From: Maribacter sp. ACAM166
GTDB lineage: Bacteria; Bacteroidota; Bacteroidia; Flavobacteriales; Flavobacteriaceae
NCBI RefSeq assembly: GCF_005771495.1
Contig: NZ_VAUW01000016.1
Span: 20,095-84,094 of the forward strand
DNA: 64,000 nucleotides
Reading direction: 5' to 3'
In this document: piece after piece, positions 9,042-18,327 of the stretch
Layout of the letters: every line of letters begins with the position of its first letter
Position numbering within the stretch: position 1 is the first letter of the stretch
Notes under the pieces: generated by a model
Seen by the model: the letters and a program-made list of their open reading frames with translations, nothing else
What the model was told of the DNA's origin: nothing
The model's database searches: none
Position numbers and translations under genes: made by a program

Positions 9042-9809
9042 TTAATTTTGTTCTTGAATATACATCTGGCGCACTTTTTTGAAAAGGTCAGATGAATAAA
9101 CAAAATCAGTCACCGCTTCATTGTCGGTTTTAAAAATTTCATTTTTTGTCCCTTCCCATTCTTTAAGCCCGTCCTTTAAGAAAATTATCTTTTCTCCAAT
9201 TTGCATAACAGAATTCATGTCATGGGTGTTAATGACCGTAGTTATGTTATATTCTTCTGTGATTTCCTTAATGAGGTTATCGATTAGAATCGCTGTTTTT
9301 GGATCTAGGCCCGAATTTGGTTCGTCACAAAAAAGATATTTTGGGTTCATCACAATTGCTCTTGCTATAGCAACTCGTTTTTGCATGCCTCCAGATATTT
9401 CTGATGGAAATTTTTGATGCGCATCAATTAGATTAACTCTTTTAAGTACGGCATCTACACGTTCTTGCATTTCCGATTTAGATTGTTTCGTAAACATTTC
9501 CAACGGAAACATGACGTTCCCTTCTACGGTCATACTATCAAAAAGCGCGCTACCTTGAAATACCATTCCCATTTCTTGTCGCAGATCACGTTTTTCATTA
9601 TCAGAAAGTTCAGAATATTTTTTTCCATCGTATGCTATATTTCCTTCTTCCGGGGAAAATAGACCTAAAAGACATTTAAGGAAAACCGTTTTACCCGAAC
9701 CACTTTGACCAATAATCAAATTCGTTTTGCCTTTTTCAAATGTGATAGAAACACCTTTAAGAATATGAGCATCGCCAAAAGATTTATGTATGTCTTGTAC
9801 TTCTATCAT
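9042..9809 (-). CDS. mlaF: ABC transporter ATP-binding protein, MlaF type
   Basis: The 255-residue ATPase has Walker A GQSGSGKT (34-41), signature ISGGMQKR (138-145) and Walker B YLFCDEP (158-164), and is closest to MlaF/Ttg2A of the phospholipid-trafficking ABC system at the inner membrane. The start at 9809 overlaps the permease stop by one base. An upstream in-frame ATG would add 20 residues inside the permease gene and is unlikely. No MlaD-type periplasmic partner is adjacent, so the system may be completed elsewhere. Lipid transport is inferred from family membership. Confidence 0.88.
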   Translation of the reverse strand: MIEVQDIHKSFGDAHILKGVSITFEKGKTNLIIGQSGSGKTVFLKCLLGLFSPEEGNIAYDGKKYSELSDNEKRDLRQEMGMVFQGSALFDSMTVEGNVMFPLEMFTKQSKSEMQERVDAVLKRVNLIDAHQKFPSEISGGMQKRVAIARAIVMNPKYLFCDEPNSGLDPKTAILIDNLIKEITEEYNITTVINTHDMNSVMQIGEKIIFLKDGLKEWEGTKNEIFKTDNEAVTDFVYSSDLFKKVRQMYIQEQN

Positions 9810-10546
9810 TATCCTAATAAGAGTTGGGTTAAAATATAATTTATGATGATGATGGCAACACTGGTCCAAACAAATGCAGTTGTGCTAGCCTTGCCTACTT
9901 CTAAGGCTCCACCTTTCATGTAAAAACCGTGAAATGAAGGTATCGTTGCAATGATAAAGGCGAAAATCAACGTCTTGATAAAGGCATATGCTATATGAAA
10001 AGGCACAAAATCGGTCTGTAGTCCTGTAACGAAATCGGTACTGGTCAAGAAACCACCAAAAACACCGGCCATCCAGCCACCGAAAATACCCACGTACATT
10101 GAAATGGCAATAGCAAAGGGGTAAAATAGCATGGCTATGATTTTCGGAAAAACCAAGTAGTTCAGTGAATTTACACCCATTACCTCTAATGCATCTATTT
10201 GTTCAGTAACTCGCATCGTACCAATGCTTGAGGTGATATAAGAGCCTACCTTGCCCGCCATGATTATGGAAACAAATGTTGGAGCAAACTCTAAGATTAC
10301 TGATTGTCTGGTAGCGAAACCAATAAGATTCCTCGGTATTAAGGGGTTGGTGAGGTTAAGTGCAGTTTGTATCGCAACCACAGCGCCAATAAAAAACGAA
10401 ATAAAAATGATAATACCTAAAGAGCTGAAAATCAATTCGTCTATTTCTTTATAAATAAGCGTTTTCATTATTCTCCATTTAGTGGGCTTTTTAAATACCT
10501 CACGGATCATAATTGCATAGCTTCCTACAGATGCTAAATAGTTCAT
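9809..10546 (-). CDS. mlaE: ABC transporter permease, MlaE type
   Basis: The 245-residue permease has five or six hydrophobic segments and the MlaE hallmark region GSYITSSIGTMRVTEQ followed by IDALEVMGV. With MlaF it would form the membrane core of a lipid-trafficking transporter (family knowledge). It is the first gene of a two-gene unit, with the ATPase start overlapping its stop. The divergent phosphatase gene begins 111 bases away. Confidence 0.9.
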   Translation of the reverse strand: MNYLASVGSYAIMIREVFKKPTKWRIMKTLIYKEIDELIFSSLGIIIFISFFIGAVVAIQTALNLTNPLIPRNLIGFATRQSVILEFAPTFVSIIMAGKVGSYITSSIGTMRVTEQIDALEVMGVNSLNYLVFPKIIAMLFYPFAIAISMYVGIFGGWMAGVFGGFLTSTDFVTGLQTDFVPFHIAYAFIKTLIFAFIIATIPSFHGFYMKGGALEVGKASTTAFVWTSVAIIIINYILTQLLLG

Positions 10547-10631
10547 TGATTAAAAATAGAATTCTTACTGTAAAAATAACAATAAAGGACTTGATTTAAC
10601 CTGCGTTTAATCTTTAAAGCTGTAAATTATT

Positions 10632-10639
10632 TACATTTG
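10632..10639 (+). promoter_or_regulatory. Promoter -7 box for the PafA-like phosphatase
   Basis: TACATTTG matches TAnnTTTG exactly and lies 18 bases before the ATG at 10658, giving a very short leader. Confidence 0.5.
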
Positions 10640-10657
10640 CGCTACAATTAGATAGGT

Positions 10658-12331
10658 ATGAAAATGAAAAATTATTTTATTATTACGTTGTTTATTGCTG
10701 GTCTGTTATTTACGGCTGATTTATCGGCACAAAATAGGAGTAAGTCTGATGAAGGAGATGAAGAATTAAGAACTACACCCAAACTTGTTGTAGGTATTGT
10801 TGTAGATCAAATGCGTTATGATTATTTGACACGCTTTTATGACCATTTTGGTAAAGATGGTTTTAAGAGATTGGTAGAGCAGGGTTTTAATTGCAAAAAT
10901 AATCATTTTAATTATGCACCCACGAGTACGGGCCCTGGCCATACTTCTGTATATACCGGCGCCACACCATCGGTTCATGGTATTATAGGGAACAATTGGT
11001 ATGATAAGGAAGCTGACTTGGATGTGTATTGCGCAGGCGACGATTCTTATAGTTCTGTTGGAACAACTTCAGATGCGGGTCAAATGTCACCGCATCGTAT
11101 GACGGTCACCACCGTTACTGATGAATTAAGGTTGCATAATCAAATGCGAGGTAAAACCATTGCAATTGCATTGAAGGATAGGGGGGCTGTTTTACCAGGT
11201 GGTCACACGGCCAATGCTGCTTATTGGTTTCATGGAGCAGATGAAGGTAAGTGGATAACTAGTACGTATTATATGAAACAGCTTCCTAAATGGGTAATGG
11301 ATTTCAATACATCGGGTAAGGCCAAATCCTATAAAAAAGCATGGAATACACTTAAGGATATAAAGGAATATAAGGAGAGCGGAACGGATGATAATGCATA
11401 TGAGGGCTTGTTTGAAGGCGAAACAGCACCTACTTTCCCTCATAGTACAACATCGCTTTTAGATAAGACAAAGGATTTTGACCTAATAAAGGGGACACCT
11501 TATGGAAATTCATTGACTACTGACTTTGCTATAGAAGCCTTAAAACAAGAAGGGTTAGGAAAAGATGGAATAACAGATTTTTTAGCGGTAAGTTTTTCAA
11601 GTACCGATTATGTTGGTCATAAATATGGAGTCAACTCTAAAGAAGTGCAGGATACGTATTTAAGGTTAGATGAAGATTTAGCTAGACTGTTCAAAGCTTT
11701 GGACAAGAATGTAGGTGAAGGGGAGTATACATTGTTTTTGTCTGCAGATCATGCTGCTATTCAAGTCCCTGCATACTTAAGAGATCAAAAAATTCCGGCT
11801 GGATATGTAGATAATGCTTCTAATTCAAAAAAGCTTTCTGAGTTTTTAAACTATACGTATGGTACGGAAGATATCGTTAAAAACTATTCTAATTACCAGT
11901 TGTTTTTAGATCATGAAATCATCAAGAATTTAGATCTTAAACTGGCAGATGTTCAAGCAAATATCGCTCAAGAATTTTTAAGTTATGCTGCTGTTGATAG
12001 GGTGTACACGGCAGATCAGATGTGGAATAATGAATATACTTCTGGCATTCCTTACATATTACAGAACGGATATAACCAAAAACGATCAGGAGACATATTG
12101 ATTGTTTTAAAACCTGGTTTTATCTCGTATTCGAACACTGGGTCTACACACGGCTCACCACAGATTTACGACACCCACACGCCATTGTTATTTTATGGTA
12201 AAGGAATAAAGCCTGGTTCAACTGTAAAGCGTACTGAGATACCAGATATAGCACCTACAATAGCTGCTCTATTAGGAATTTCTTTTCCGAGTGGTACTAG
12301 CGGTAAGCCTATAATAGCAGTATTAGAATAG
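10658..12331 (+). CDS. pafA: PafA-like alkaline phosphatase
   Basis: The 557-residue protein has a signal peptide ending near LSAQ (residue 25) and is therefore exported. It belongs to the alkaline phosphatase superfamily. By alignment with the well-studied Elizabethkingia PafA, the catalytic Thr is Thr91 (STGPGHTS), the partner Asn is Asn112 (GNNW) and the phosphate-binding pair is Lys173 and Arg175 (KDRGAVLPGGH). These residues mark the phosphate-insensitive monoesterase branch, which liberates phosphate from organic esters. Metal ligands appear in VVDQMR, TDYVGH, SADHAA and GSTHGS. It is two bases from murI and may be co-transcribed. Confidence 0.85.
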   Translation: MKMKNYFIITLFIAGLLFTADLSAQNRSKSDEGDEELRTTPKLVVGIVVDQMRYDYLTRFYDHFGKDGFKRLVEQGFNCKNNHFNYAPTSTGPGHTSVYTGATPSVHGIIGNNWYDKEADLDVYCAGDDSYSSVGTTSDAGQMSPHRMTVTTVTDELRLHNQMRGKTIAIALKDRGAVLPGGHTANAAYWFHGADEGKWITSTYYMKQLPKWVMDFNTSGKAKSYKKAWNTLKDIKEYKESGTDDNAYEGLFEGETAPTFPHSTTSLLDKTKDFDLIKGTPYGNSLTTDFAIEALKQEGLGKDGITDFLAVSFSSTDYVGHKYGVNSKEVQDTYLRLDEDLARLFKALDKNVGEGEYTLFLSADHAAIQVPAYLRDQKIPAGYVDNASNSKKLSEFLNYTYGTEDIVKNYSNYQLFLDHEIIKNLDLKLADVQANIAQEFLSYAAVDRVYTADQMWNNEYTSGIPYILQNGYNQKRSGDILIVLKPGFISYSNTGSTHGSPQIYDTHTPLLFYGKGIKPGSTVKRTEIPDIAPTIAALLGISFPSGTSGKPIIAVLE

Positions 12332-12332
12332 T

Positions 12333-13121
12333 ATGGATAAAAGGCCGATAGGTATTTTTGATTCTGGTATTGGGGGCACTTCTATTTGGGGTAAAATTCA
12401 AGAACTCTTGCCGTTTGAAGATTGTATTTATTTGGCTGATAGTAAAAACGCTCCCTACGGTGAAAAATCTGAAGAAATAATTTTAGATCTTAGTATTAAG
12501 AATACAGAGTATCTGTTAAGCTTAGGGTGTAAAATTATTGTAATTGCCTGTAATACGGCTACAACTAATGCTATTGACTACCTGCGAGAAAAGTACAAAG
12601 TACCATTTATAGGTATTGAGCCTGCCATAAAACCGGCTGCAATTAACTCTCAATCTAAGATAGTTGGCGTATTGGCTACAAAAGGAACCTTATCAAGTAG
12701 CTTATTTCATAGTACAACAAAAAACCATGCTGAGGGTATTACCATTTTGGAGCAACGAGGAACAGGTTTAGTCGAAATAATTGAAAAAGGAAAGTTGCAA
12801 AGTGATGAATTGTATAGGCTTTTAGAAGCCTATATCAAACCTATGCTTGAAAAGGGTATGGATTATCTGGTTTTAGGCTGCACTCATTACCCTTATTTAA
12901 TTCCAATATTGAAAAAGATACTGCCTGCAGATATTAAGATTATAGATTCTGGGCAGGCAGTTGCAAGACAAACGAAAACGGTGTTAAAAAAATTTGATTT
13001 GTTAACTACTTCAACTGAGCTGGGAACATATCAATTTTATTCTAATGGAGATGAAAAGGTGCTATTTAATATTTTACAGTCGAATAAATTAAATCTAACG
13101 GTTTCTTTTAAAGACTTTTAA
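12333..13121 (+). CDS. murI: Glutamate racemase
   Basis: The 262-residue cytoplasmic enzyme converts L-glutamate to D-glutamate for peptidoglycan. The cofactor-independent racemase motifs are intact: FDSGIGG (Asp10, Ser11), ACNTATT with catalytic Cys73, and GCTHYPY with catalytic Cys183. The gene starts one base after the phosphatase stop and its 3' end overlaps the convergent folA gene by 14 bases. Confidence 0.95.
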   Translation: MDKRPIGIFDSGIGGTSIWGKIQELLPFEDCIYLADSKNAPYGEKSEEIILDLSIKNTEYLLSLGCKIIVIACNTATTNAIDYLREKYKVPFIGIEPAIKPAAINSQSKIVGVLATKGTLSSSLFHSTTKNHAEGITILEQRGTGLVEIIEKGKLQSDELYRLLEAYIKPMLEKGMDYLVLGCTHYPYLIPILKKILPADIKIIDSGQAVARQTKTVLKKFDLLTTSTELGTYQFYSNGDEKVLFNILQSNKLNLTVSFKDF

Positions 13122-13623
13122 GAATAGTGCTCTTTCTTTCGTAAGTCAAATAAGTGAATGCATATTTGTGACGTTCGTCTGTAGAATGAAATTCTCGTTT
13201 GGTCATCACCCAACAATCGTCATCAATTTCTGGAAAGTACGTATCTGCATCTTCAAAGTTTGTATGAACACGAGTAAGTTCTATTTTGTCGGCGTGTTCT
13301 TCGGCCTGCTTATAGATTTCGCCGCCCCCAATTATAAAGGCTATTTCATTTTTAACTTGTGCAATTGCATCTTCTAAGGAATGTACTACAATGCAATCAT
13401 CATACGCTACACTATAGTTTTTATCTCTTGTAATAATAAAGTGAGTTCTATTCGGTAATGGTTTTGGAAAGCTTTCAAAGGTTTTTCTGCCCATTATAAT
13501 TTTATGACCAGAAGTGAGTTTTTTAAAACGTTTAAAATCATCGGGTAAATGCCATAGTAAATCATTGTCCTTTCCCAAAGCATTATTGTCTGCAGCAGCA
13601 GCTATCATTATTAACGTTTTCAA
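13108..13623 (-). CDS. folA: Dihydrofolate reductase
   Basis: The 171-residue enzyme reduces dihydrofolate to tetrahydrofolate with NADPH. DNALGKDNDLLWHLPDD (active-site acid at 28-29), MGRKTFES (NADPH loop) and FIIGGGEIY are all present. It has the same orientation as thyA, which generates dihydrofolate, but is separated from it by two genes. Its start overlaps the stop of the upstream 2TM-domain gene by four bases, so these two are coupled. Confidence 0.95.
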   Translation of the reverse strand: MKTLIMIAAAADNNALGKDNDLLWHLPDDFKRFKKLTSGHKIIMGRKTFESFPKPLPNRTHFIITRDKNYSVAYDDCIVVHSLEDAIAQVKNEIAFIIGGGEIYKQAEEHADKIELTRVHTNFEDADTYFPEIDDDCWVMTKREFHSTDERHKYAFTYLTYERKSTILKSL

Positions 13624-14009
13624 AGTAGTTTTTTTTTAGTGTCCGTTTCAATCATAGAGGGTAATTCTATTTCTTTCTCCATTTCAGAAATACGTTGCTT
13701 TTGTTTTTGCACTAATTTCTCTCGTTGAGAACGTTCCCATTCTTTACCTATAAACTTATTAGTGATAAAAACGTTGAAAATGTGAAGAACAAATAAAAAT
13801 GCCCAAAAGGTAATGGCCCAAATGAACCAGTTATATTCCTGTCCGTATTTTAAAATTTTATTGATAAGAATTAAGAAGACACTTCCCACTAAAAAGGCTA
13901 CAAAATGAGTGTATAAACGTTTTTTTTGTGAAATTCTTTTTTGAGCATTTTCTACAAGTTCGTGCTGCTCTAAATCTAATTTGGCTGTATTTTTAGTATT
14001 GGAAAACAT
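13620..14009 (-). CDS. 2TM domain-containing small membrane protein
   Basis: The 129-residue protein begins with a polar, basic segment, followed by two hydrophobic helices (about residues 40-60 and 71-92) separated by a short polar turn, and ends in a charged, Gln/Lys/Glu-rich tail that could form a coiled coil. This is the layout of the flavobacterial 2TM domain family, whose function is unknown. The ATG at 14009 is chosen because upstream codons read into the divergent promoter area. It is translationally coupled to folA. Confidence 0.7.
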   Translation of the reverse strand: MFSNTKNTAKLDLEQHELVENAQKRISQKKRLYTHFVAFLVGSVFLILINKILKYGQEYNWFIWAITFWAFLFVLHIFNVFITNKFIGKEWERSQREKLVQKQKQRISEMEKEIELPSMIETDTKKKLL

Positions 14010-14064
14010 AGCTCTTCCTATCTTTAAGTCAAAGATACAGGAAATGTATTTTAACCAAAAAAAT

Positions 14065-15150
14065 ATGAAAAAATTAAGAAAGGAATTTCCCATTTTACGA
14101 AATGGTATTTATGCGAATACTGCAGTATATGGCTTATTGTATGAATCGCTCTTGGAATGGAGACAAGAACATGATCTTGATTTTTTGATTCATGGCAGCG
14201 ATATGCGAGAAAATTCTTTAAAAGTTATTTCAGATACGCGCCAAACGGTTGGTGAGTTTTTTAATTGTAAACGTGAAAATATAGCCTTGGTCAATAATTT
14301 TTCTACAGGGCTTAATGTTTTGTTGGAGGGAATACATCCTAAGAAAAAAATAGTGCTTATTGAGGGGGATTATCCATCCTTAAATTGGAGTTTTGAGAAT
14401 AGGAATTTTGATATTCGCTATGTTCAAATGGTAGCTAATATTGAAGAACAAATACAGGAAATAGTAGAAAACGAACATATTGATGTTCTTGCTTTAAGCC
14501 TAGTTCAGTGGCTGGATGGTTTTTTTATTGATTTGGCTTTTTTAAAACGACTAAAAAGTGAAAATCCAGATTTGATGATAATCGCTGACGGAACTCAGTT
14601 TTGTGGTAGTACAGAATTTGATTTTGAAGATTCGGGTATTGATGTTTTGGGAGCAAGTGCATATAAATGGTTGTTGGCTGGTTATGGAAATGGGTTCATG
14701 TTGTTTTCTGACCGTGTGAAAGATGAGGTTTATGTTAAAAATATTGGTTTCAATGCGGCAAACGGTGATCTAAATAAAAAGGATCATATTAGATTTGCTA
14801 AGTTATTTGAACCAGGACATCTGTCTTCATTAACCTTTGGGAGTTTAAAGTTTTCGTTGAATTATTTAACAAAAATAGGTGTAGATAAAATTACTGCCCA
14901 TAACCGTAAATTGTCAGAGAAAGCAAAACATGAATTTCAAGGGTTAGGACTCCTAGATGATAAGTTTTATGGCAGAGGAAATCATAGTACAATATTCAAT
15001 ATCGAGGCTAATGAGGCAACTTTTCAACACCTTCAGAACAACGATGTCTATTGTGCCAAAAGAGGACAGGGAGTGCGCTTAAGTTTCCATTTATACAATA
15101 CTGAAGAAGAAATCGATACAATTGTAAAAATCTTAAAGACAAGTAGATAG
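14065..15150 (+). CDS. Aminotransferase class V-fold PLP-dependent enzyme
   Basis: The 361-residue protein has the fold-type I arrangement of NifS/isopenicillin-epimerase-like enzymes: DGTQ (Asp175, Gln178) that binds the pyridoxal phosphate ring, and Lys201 in SAYKWLLAGYG for the Schiff base. The conserved cysteine of cysteine desulfurases was not recognised, so a desulfurase role is not supported. The substrate is unknown. The ATG at 14065 is preferred over an ATG seven codons upstream because the family consensus begins at LRKEFPIL. It is transcribed divergently from the 2TM gene, from a region of only about 55 bases. Confidence 0.8.
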   Translation: MKKLRKEFPILRNGIYANTAVYGLLYESLLEWRQEHDLDFLIHGSDMRENSLKVISDTRQTVGEFFNCKRENIALVNNFSTGLNVLLEGIHPKKKIVLIEGDYPSLNWSFENRNFDIRYVQMVANIEEQIQEIVENEHIDVLALSLVQWLDGFFIDLAFLKRLKSENPDLMIIADGTQFCGSTEFDFEDSGIDVLGASAYKWLLAGYGNGFMLFSDRVKDEVYVKNIGFNAANGDLNKKDHIRFAKLFEPGHLSSLTFGSLKFSLNYLTKIGVDKITAHNRKLSEKAKHEFQGLGLLDDKFYGRGNHSTIFNIEANEATFQHLQNNDVYCAKRGQGVRLSFHLYNTEEEIDTIVKILKTSR

Positions 15151-15243
15151 CTATTCATTAAAGTCAATTAAAGAAGGATAAAAATCGTTTACATAGATAA
15201 AATACTTTATTTTTTATCAAATTCATAAAAATGGTCTTAGGTG

Positions 15244-15275
15244 TTGGAAATGAGTCTTTTATTATAGTAATTTTG
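15244..15275 (+). promoter_or_regulatory. Promoter for the CBM48-like gene
   Basis: TTG at 15244-15246 and TAATTTTG at 15268-15275 are separated by 21 bases, matching the Bacteroidota -33/-7 layout. The predicted transcript starts about 20 bases before the ATG. Confidence 0.55.
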
Positions 15276-15299
15276 CTTTGAATTATTAAAATTAATATC

Positions 15300-15596
15300 A
15301 TGGCAATTGCAAAACAATATTTAAAGACAAAACCTGTATGTAAGGTAACTTTTACAGTTCCTGCAGAAGAAGCAAAAAAAGTATCTGTAGTAGGAGATTT
15401 CAATAACTGGAACCCAAAAGGTAGTACTTTGAAGAAATTAAAGAATGGAACTTTTAAAGGAACGTTTGATTTTCCTAAAGAAAATTCTTATGAATTCAAA
15501 TACATAGTTGACGGTAACTTCATTAATGAGCCTGAAGCTGATCGTTATCAGTGGAATGATTATGCTGGTTCTGAGAACGCTGTTTTAGAATTGTAG
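15300..15596 (+). CDS. Glycogen-binding/early-set (CBM48-like) small protein
   Basis: This stand-alone 98-residue beta-sandwich domain resembles the isoamylase N-terminal and AMPK glycogen-binding (CBM48) fold. VSVVGDFNNWNPKGSTLKK and YEFKYIVDG are the recognisable carbohydrate-binding strands. No catalytic domain is attached. A role in binding glycogen or tuning a partner enzyme is inferred. It has its own promoter and terminator and is therefore monocistronic. Confidence 0.8.
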   Translation: MAIAKQYLKTKPVCKVTFTVPAEEAKKVSVVGDFNNWNPKGSTLKKLKNGTFKGTFDFPKENSYEFKYIVDGNFINEPEADRYQWNDYAGSENAVLEL

Positions 15597-15626
15597 AAGA
15601 TTATTAACATCTATATACAATATATG

Positions 15627-15658
15627 AGGCGTGCTATGTTAAGTAGTGCGCCTTTTTC
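15627..15658 (+). terminator. Intrinsic terminator after the CBM48-like gene
   Basis: A 9-bp stem (AGGCGTGCT / AGTGCGCCT, containing G-T pairs) with a nine-base loop is followed by five T. Confidence 0.75.
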
Positions 15659-15707
15659 ATGTTTAAGAAGTTGGTAGTACAAAATACATATTTTAGATGC
15701 TTTAGAA

Positions 15708-15883
15708 CTAAAAACTGTCCTTTTTAAAATCTAGCTCTTTTACATGTGATCTGCTGTTTATTGTGTCAGTATATTCATGTAATTCTATTTCCTTTTGTGG
15801 AAAATATACAGATAAACTACTTTGAGAAGAGCAGAATGTAGAGGCAAGAATTATAATAATAAAACAATAAGGTATTTTGCCAT
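15708..15883 (-). pseudogene. Possible small lipoprotein gene, frameshifted
   Basis: Eight bases after the thyA stop an ATG at 15883 opens a short hydrophobic peptide (MAKYLIVLLL) that stops at once. Moving one frame at the ATT-repeat gives a plausible lipoprotein, ending the signal in ILASTFC and continuing for about 40 polar residues to a TAG at 15708-15710. The span of 176 bases is not a multiple of three. It could be a decayed gene, a sequencing error in the short TTA/ATT run, or chance; the lipobox followed by an open polar tail makes chance less likely. Confidence 0.35.
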
Positions 15884-15890
15884 TGATATG

Positions 15891-16715
15891 TTATATGGCA
15901 ACTTTCCCTTTGATGTGTGCATGCGGATTATAATCAACCAACGTAAAGTCCTCAAATTTGAAATCAAAAATATCTTTTACGTTTTGGTTGATTTCCATTT
16001 TTGGCAAAGGTCTAGTTTCTCTGCTTAGTTGTAGTTCAACCTGTTCCATGTGATTGTTGTAAATATGGGCGTCGCCAAACGTATGAATGAAATCACCAAC
16101 TTCATACCCGCATACTTGTGCCATCATCATGGTGAATAATGCATAAGATGCTATATTAAACGGTACGCCTAAGAAAATATCTGCACTTCGTTGGTATAGT
16201 TGACATGATAATTTACCATCAGAAACGTAGAATTGAAAAAAGGCATGACATGGTGGTAAAGCGGCTTTGCCATTGGCGACATTCTCAGAAAAAGTTTTCG
16301 AGGTATCAGGTAATACACTTGGGTTCCATGCAGTAACCAACATTCTTCGGCTATTGGGGTTAGTTTTTAATGAATGGACGACTTCTTTAATTTGGTCGAT
16401 CTCATCATCATTCCAATTACGCCATTGATGACCATATACAGGACCTAAATCGCCACTTTCATCAGCCCAATCGTTCCAAATACGTACTCCGTTTTCCTGT
16501 AAATACTCAATATTGGTATCTCCTTTTAAGAACCACAACAATTCATATACGATGGATTTTAAATGTAGTTTTTTAGTGGTTACCATAGGAAAACCTTTAC
16601 TAAGGTCAAATCTCATTTGATATCCAAAAACACTTTTTGTTCCCGTTCCTGTTCGGTCACCTTTTTGGTTGCCTTCTTTAAGAACATGTTTTAAAAGGTC
16701 ATGATATTGTTTCAT
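15891..16715 (-). CDS. thyA: Thymidylate synthase
   Basis: The 274-residue enzyme methylates dUMP to dTMP using methylene-tetrahydrofolate and yields dihydrofolate. The catalytic Cys156 lies in [12 protein letters not shown], and DRTGTGT (phosphate loop) and YGHQWRNW are intact. This is ThyA type, not the flavin-dependent ThyX. FolA, a nucleoside transporter and a deoxynucleoside kinase are encoded within 16 kb, so nucleotide supply is a theme here. Confidence 0.97.
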   Translation of the reverse strand: MKQYHDLLKHVLKEGNQKGDRTGTGTKSVFGYQMRFDLSKGFPMVTTKKLHLKSIVYELLWFLKGDTNIEYLQENGVRIWNDWADESGDLGPVYGHQWRNWNDDEIDQIKEVVHSLKTNPNSRRMLVTAWNPSVLPDTSKTFSENVANGKAALPPCHAFFQFYVSDGKLSCQLYQRSADIFLGVPFNIASYALFTMMMAQVCGYEVGDFIHTFGDAHIYNNHMEQVELQLSRETRPLPKMEINQNVKDIFDFKFEDFTLVDYNPHAHIKGKVAI

Positions 16716-16849
16716 AGCAATTGAATTAACGTTTATCCAAAAAGGGATTTACAGGTTCTACAAAAATACTATTACCGTTAATTATTAAAGAAGTTTTACT
16801 GAAAGGTTTATGAAAATTTGTTAACCAAAATTAATATCAAATGGAACAC

Positions 16850-18310
16850 CTATCCTAAAATCATACCCGCAATAGTTGCAGAAAGTAGAGAAGCTAACGA
16901 ACCACCTAAAACGGCTTTCATTCCAAACTCGGATAATGTCTTGCGCTGTCCTGGTGCTAAAGACCCGATACCCCCTATTTGTATGCCAATTGAGGCGAAA
17001 TTGGCAAAACCACATAGCATATAGGTGGCCATAATAATCGATTTGTTAAACTTAAGATGTGGTGAAGTTGCAATATCCTTTAATTCTGCCAGTTGAATGT
17101 AGCCGACAAATTCGCTAGCTACTAATTTAATACCTAATAATTGACCCATCAACATAATATCCTCATTGGCAACACCGATTAACCACATTAGCGGTGCAAA
17201 TATTGTCCCTAAAATAGCTTCAAGCGAGAATTTTTGATAAGATGTATTTTCTGCAATCCAAGAGTTTAAATTGGTAAAATCACCTGTCCATTCTAGAATA
17301 CCATTTACCATTGCGATAATGGCAACAAAGACTAATAACATGGCACCTACGTTGACTGCTAATTTTAAACCTTCTGTAGTTCCGTTCGCTATGGCATCTA
17401 ATACATTAGAGCCGATTTTTTCTGATGAGACATGTATATCGCTATTTACCTTTTCAGTTTGCGGATAGAGTATTTTTGAAATTACGATTGCGCCAGGTGC
17501 GGCCATAACAGATGCAGCTAATAAATGTTTCGCGAAAACCAATTGTAACAACTCATCCTCACCTCCCAAAAACCCTATATATGCCGCTAAAACAGCACCA
17601 GCTACGGTTGCCATACCACCAATCATCACTAATAGAATTTCTGACCGTGTCATTTTTTCCAAATAGGCCTTTATAAGTAATGGAGCTTCTGTTTGACCTA
17701 GAAATATGTTTCCGGCTACAGAAAGGCTTTCCGGGCCTGATATACCTAAGCTTTTAGACAATAACCAAGCTAAGCCTTTTACTATTTTTTGAATAAATCC
17801 TAAATAGAATAATAAGGAAGTAAGAGCGGAAAAAAATATAATTGTAGGTAATACTTGAAATGCAAATATGTAGCCGAAAGTACCTGTGTCTACTACTAGA
17901 CCTTCAAAAAGAAATTTACTTCCTGCACGGGTAAACTCTAGAATTTTAACAAAGACTCTTCCGATTTGCTCAAAAACTAATTGGACAAAAGGAATTTTGA
18001 GAACGCCAATGGCAATTACCAATTGTAGCGCCAAGCCAATACCAACTGTTTTCCAGTTAATTGCTCTTCTATTAGAGCTGAACAAAAATGCTAATAGTAA
18101 TAATACGAACATACCTAAGACACCTCTTCCAAGGCTGTTGATGGAAAATCCATCATTAGAAGCCATGTCCATAAGGTTAGTAGTCGCAGCATTTTGATTA
18201 ACAGCCACCTCGGTACTTGTTTCGAGTGCTTGTGTTACTTCTATGTCTTGAGCAAATGTTATTGAGGTAAGTACTAGTGCAAAAAATAGTAGCCATTTGC
18301 CCTTTTTCAT
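16850..18310 (-). CDS. Concentrative nucleoside transporter (CNT family)
   Basis: The 486-residue inner-membrane protein imports nucleosides with a cation gradient (family knowledge). A cleavable signal-like segment ends at TFAQ (residue 21) and about ten hydrophobic segments follow. CNT hallmarks are DTGTFGYIFAFQVLP (141-155) and GQTEAP (205-210). It is longer than E. coli NupC, mainly because of the signal peptide and an N-terminal linker of about 35 residues. Its start is 18 bases after the bifunctional nuclease stop, so the two genes likely share a transcript. Confidence 0.88.
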   Translation of the reverse strand: MKKGKWLLFFALVLTSITFAQDIEVTQALETSTEVAVNQNAATTNLMDMASNDGFSINSLGRGVLGMFVLLLLAFLFSSNRRAINWKTVGIGLALQLVIAIGVLKIPFVQLVFEQIGRVFVKILEFTRAGSKFLFEGLVVDTGTFGYIFAFQVLPTIIFFSALTSLLFYLGFIQKIVKGLAWLLSKSLGISGPESLSVAGNIFLGQTEAPLLIKAYLEKMTRSEILLVMIGGMATVAGAVLAAYIGFLGGEDELLQLVFAKHLLAASVMAAPGAIVISKILYPQTEKVNSDIHVSSEKIGSNVLDAIANGTTEGLKLAVNVGAMLLVFVAIIAMVNGILEWTGDFTNLNSWIAENTSYQKFSLEAILGTIFAPLMWLIGVANEDIMLMGQLLGIKLVASEFVGYIQLAELKDIATSPHLKFNKSIIMATYMLCGFANFASIGIQIGGIGSLAPGQRKTLSEFGMKAVLGGSLASLLSATIAGMILG

Positions 18311-18327
18311 AAACTATAGTTTAATGT

